A stretch of 25,402 nucleotides of DNA from an uncultured Collinsella sp. Its GTDB lineage: Bacteria; Actinomycetota; Coriobacteriia; Coriobacteriales; Coriobacteriaceae. This document shows positions 23,396-25,402 of the stretch, in pieces. Where the stretch lies: contig CAAGCW010000020.1 in assembly GCA_900768435.1 (NCBI GenBank), positions 1 through 25,402 of the forward strand. The letters are read 5' to 3'. Below the pieces are notes generated by a model. The model searched no databases. It saw only the letters and a list, made by a program, of their open reading frames with translations, and was not told where the DNA came from. The number at the start of each line of letters is the position of its first letter. Within the stretch, counting starts at the first letter, position 1. The position numbers and the translations under genes were made by a program.

Positions 23396-25210
23396 TTACT
23401 CCTCCAAGCCGTCCTCCCCAGAAGCCTTCTTCTGCTGATCGAGCTTATGCTTACCACTTACGATAGACGTAGCGCCCAGTGTGGCCAAGCTTGCACTGGC
23501 AAGGCTCGCCATCACAATCAAGTCGCCCGTCTTGGGCATGTTGCCGCCCGAGGACTTAGTCGTTGTAGTCGTCGTGGTCGTGGTGGTCACCGTTTTGGAG
23601 TCATTTTGCTCTTGGACCTGGTTGTCAGCACCGCTCTTGTCGTCGTCTTCGGACTGTTTCTTTTCGCCCTCGGCCTTGCTCTTGTCCTTCTCCTCAGATT
23701 CAGACTTCTTATCCTCGTCCTTCTTCTGTTCGGACTTGTCGCTCTTCTCCTCAGAGCTAGAACCCTTATCGGATTCGGTCTTCTCGGAAGCCTCGTCCTT
23801 GGAGTCGCCCTTTGCAGCCTCGGTCTTTTCCGTGGAAGCTTGACCAGAATTGCCCTTGTTCGAAGTCGAACCGTTATTGACGCCAGCCATCAGCGAAGAG
23901 CCCAGCGTAGAACCAAGCTGCTCGGAGAAAGAAGGCTTCTTGTCCGGCGAAGCAACGGGAACGTCCGGCGCCTTATTCGAGTCATCCTTGGAAGCATCGG
24001 AACCAGGGGTTGCGTCAGAGCCGGAGCCGTTGTTAGAGCCGGTGTCAACGGACGAATCGTTCGAGCCGGTAGATGAGTTAGAGGTGTCAGCGCCGGTCGA
24101 ACCAGAAGCGTCGCTGTCCGTATTGCCGGCAGAGCTTGAAGGCGAATCGCCCGCAGCAGAGCCGTTCGAATCGGAGCCGTTCGAGGTAGAGCCGTCGTTG
24201 GTAGTGCCACCAGCAGAGCCATTACCGTCAGCATCGGTCGAGGGCGCATCCATCCTGTCATCGTTGGCATCGTCACTCGAGTCGTCATTCGAATCAGGTG
24301 TCGGCGAGGGCACCGGCGTGGGCTCGGGCTGCACGGGCGTCGCAGCGGCAGCGGCCTCGTCCTCGGCGATATAAACCAAGCAGTCCTTCAGCTCGTTGCG
24401 GTAGCGGTTCTTCCAGCCCTCATGATACTGGGGCTGGCTCGAATACTTGGTAGCGACGTTATTGACCACGCTATTGGAGAGCGCCGTCACAAACTCGCGG
24501 TCGGACATATCGTTGGAGAGATTCGCCCAACGGAAGAAGTCCCTGCAGCCACCGGTGCCGCACATGTTGGTGATGCTCCACACCATGCCCTTGACGCAAT
24601 CGGCGCGGCCCGAAATATCAATGCCCAAGCCGCTCTTGAGCCACGCCTCGGTCACCGCATAGTACGAGTTGTACGCATACGCATCCTGCAGAGCCGAAAA
24701 CTCAGCAGGGTCGGTGTTATAAGCGCCCTGGAAAGCCTCCTGCGCAATACGGCCCAACTCGGTGAGCTGGCCGTTCTCGTACATGGCATTGCTCGTGTTG
24801 GAAATCTCGCTGCCGCGATCAATCGCATCCTTGAGCATGCTGTATTTTTCGGGGTTGTAGTTGTAGGCCTGCTTCATAAACGGAATGAGCGACCATCGAC
24901 GGTCGAACTGGTAATAACCCAGCGCGTTATAGCCGTCGCCATACGAAAAGCCCTGGTTATAGTTGCCATGGCTCTCGTACTTGGTAAAGTACTTCATCTC
25001 GGGGGTCACGTTAACAAACGAAACGCCCTGGACCGACCTCAGCACGCCCGAGAAGGACTGCTGGGTATAGAGGCCCTTATCGATATCGGTGGCATCCGAG
25101 GCAACGCCCGGCGTGGGCTCCTCGGCAGCGGCGGGTGCCGGCGCGGAAACGGCGCCAAACGAAAGCGCCAGCGTCAGGCCCGCGACAATCGCAGAATGCT
25201 TGGGCTGCAT
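23396..25210 (-). CDS. Secreted lysozyme-like protein with variant sortase signal
   Basis: The product is 604 aa from the ATG at 25210, five bases after GGGAGGA. Residues 1-29 are a signal peptide ending AAA. Residues about 45-285 form a globular domain with KYESHGNYNQGFSYGDGYN, GYYQFDRRW, GRADCVKGMVW and CGTGGCRDFF; Glu79 in YESHGNY and the four Cys fit a secreted lysozyme-like or transglycosylase-like fold, but I do not recognise a named family with certainty. A long low-complexity linker rich in Ser, Asp, Gly, Lys and Glu (about 290-545) and a Thr run follow. The C-terminus has MPKTG at 558-562, a hydrophobic stretch and a charged tail, matching the LPXTG sorting pattern with Met in the first place. 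Attachment to peptidoglycan by sortase is inferred. A strong terminator follows. Confidence 0.82.
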   Translation of the reverse strand: MQPKHSAIVAGLTLALSFGAVSAPAPAAAEEPTPGVASDATDIDKGLYTQQSFSGVLRSVQGVSFVNVTPEMKYFTKYESHGNYNQGFSYGDGYNALGYYQFDRRWSLIPFMKQAYNYNPEKYSMLKDAIDRGSEISNTSNAMYENGQLTELGRIAQEAFQGAYNTDPAEFSALQDAYAYNSYYAVTEAWLKSGLGIDISGRADCVKGMVWSITNMCGTGGCRDFFRWANLSNDMSDREFVTALSNSVVNNVATKYSSQPQYHEGWKNRYRNELKDCLVYIAEDEAAAAATPVQPEPTPVPSPTPDSNDDSSDDANDDRMDAPSTDADGNGSAGGTTNDGSTSNGSDSNGSAAGDSPSSSAGNTDSDASGSTGADTSNSSTGSNDSSVDTGSNNGSGSDATPGSDASKDDSNKAPDVPVASPDKKPSFSEQLGSTLGSSLMAGVNNGSTSNKGNSGQASTEKTEAAKGDSKDEASEKTESDKGSSSEEKSDKSEQKKDEDKKSESEEKDKSKAEGEKKQSEDDDKSGADNQVQEQNDSKTVTTTTTTTTTTKSSGGNMPKTGDLIVMASLASASLATLGATSIVSGKHKLDQQKKASGEDGLEE

Positions 25211-25326
25211 AAGATCCTCCCTGCATTGGTGTAGTTAAAGTGCGGTTTGCAAAGATAGAATTAAGTATTGCAGCTCACTCGTTATTGCACAACAACCCCT
25301 CGGTAAACGGCAACAACCCTCCGCGA

Positions 25327-25402
25327 ACCTTGATTAGCAACCTCATCCGAACACTTCCCATATTCATCCGTACATGTACGGATGAATATGGGAATCCGAT
25401 AC
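25327..25402 (+). mobile_element. Left end of a second IS30-type copy (cut by window end)
   Basis: These 76 bases match 2647-2722 with five differences and in the same orientation. At 25355-25394 this copy is a perfect 40-bp palindrome centred on AT. In copy 1 the IS30-type transposase begins 44 bp after the matching point, so the transposase should follow just outside the window. Confidence 0.8.

Noticed and set aside
23540..24330. Highly repetitive stretch that could be taken for a repeat array
   Set aside because: The repetition is codon-level (Ser, Asp, Gly, Lys, Glu, Thr) within one intact reading frame; there are no regular spacers, so it is a protein linker and not CRISPR.
2647..25402. 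Classical composite transposon bounded by two IS30-type copies
   Set aside because: The left copy is truncated and the right copy is only seen at its first bases; the interval contains many unrelated IS relics and a long conserved-looking polysaccharide operon, so movement as one unit is not supported.

Overview
The window reads as a high-GC Gram-positive gut actinobacterium of the Coriobacteriia, most likely Collinsella or a close relative. This is an inference from the GC-rich codon use, GTG and TTG starts behind good Shine-Dalgarno sites, the sortase-type surface protein, the GT2-rich polysaccharide locus and the mixture of insertion sequences. No rRNA, tRNA or CRISPR array was seen.

Left part (1 to about 12,000) is an accessory region crowded with mobile DNA. 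A partial secreted-protein start (1-55, minus) is followed by a DUF4869-like gene (629-1093). A 1,477-bp IS1595-type element (1093-2569) has near-perfect 25-bp ends, a frameshifted transposase and a RelB/DinJ-like antitoxin as passenger. Next come a truncated IS30-type element (2647-about 3324) and an IS110-like tail (about 3325-3673). A low-GC two-gene operon then encodes an HNH-nuclease protein and a minimal nucleotidyltransferase with overlapping stop and start codons (3818-5313); it is the best candidate here for an undescribed, possibly defence-related, system. From 5513 to 7455 there is a chain of decayed IS30-, ISL3-, IS3- and IS256-type remnants. On the minus strand follow a small unknown gene, a gene with two frameshifts from an uncharacterised family, and a fragment of a BREX PglX-type methyltransferase. 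An IS256 5' fragment, a trypsin-like protease and a AAA ATPase with a C-terminal winged-helix-like region close this part.

Middle part (12,032-18,942, minus) is an operon of five GT2 glycosyltransferases for a surface polysaccharide. Four of them form an A-B-A-B pattern that looks like duplication of a two-gene module; the last is an 828-aa protein with two GT2 domains. Divergent from it are a membrane acyltransferase (19,055-20,185) and a GlfT-like GT2 enzyme (20,356-21,375), which probably serve the same envelope polymer.

Right part holds a AAA-ATPase-like/DUF1703-type protein whose nuclease motif looks lost (21,396-23,195, minus) and a secreted, lysozyme-like, probably sortase-anchored protein (23,396-25,210, minus) with a strong terminator. 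The window ends inside a second copy of the same IS30-type end seen at 2647, in the same orientation, so about 22.7 kb lies between two directly repeated IS ends.
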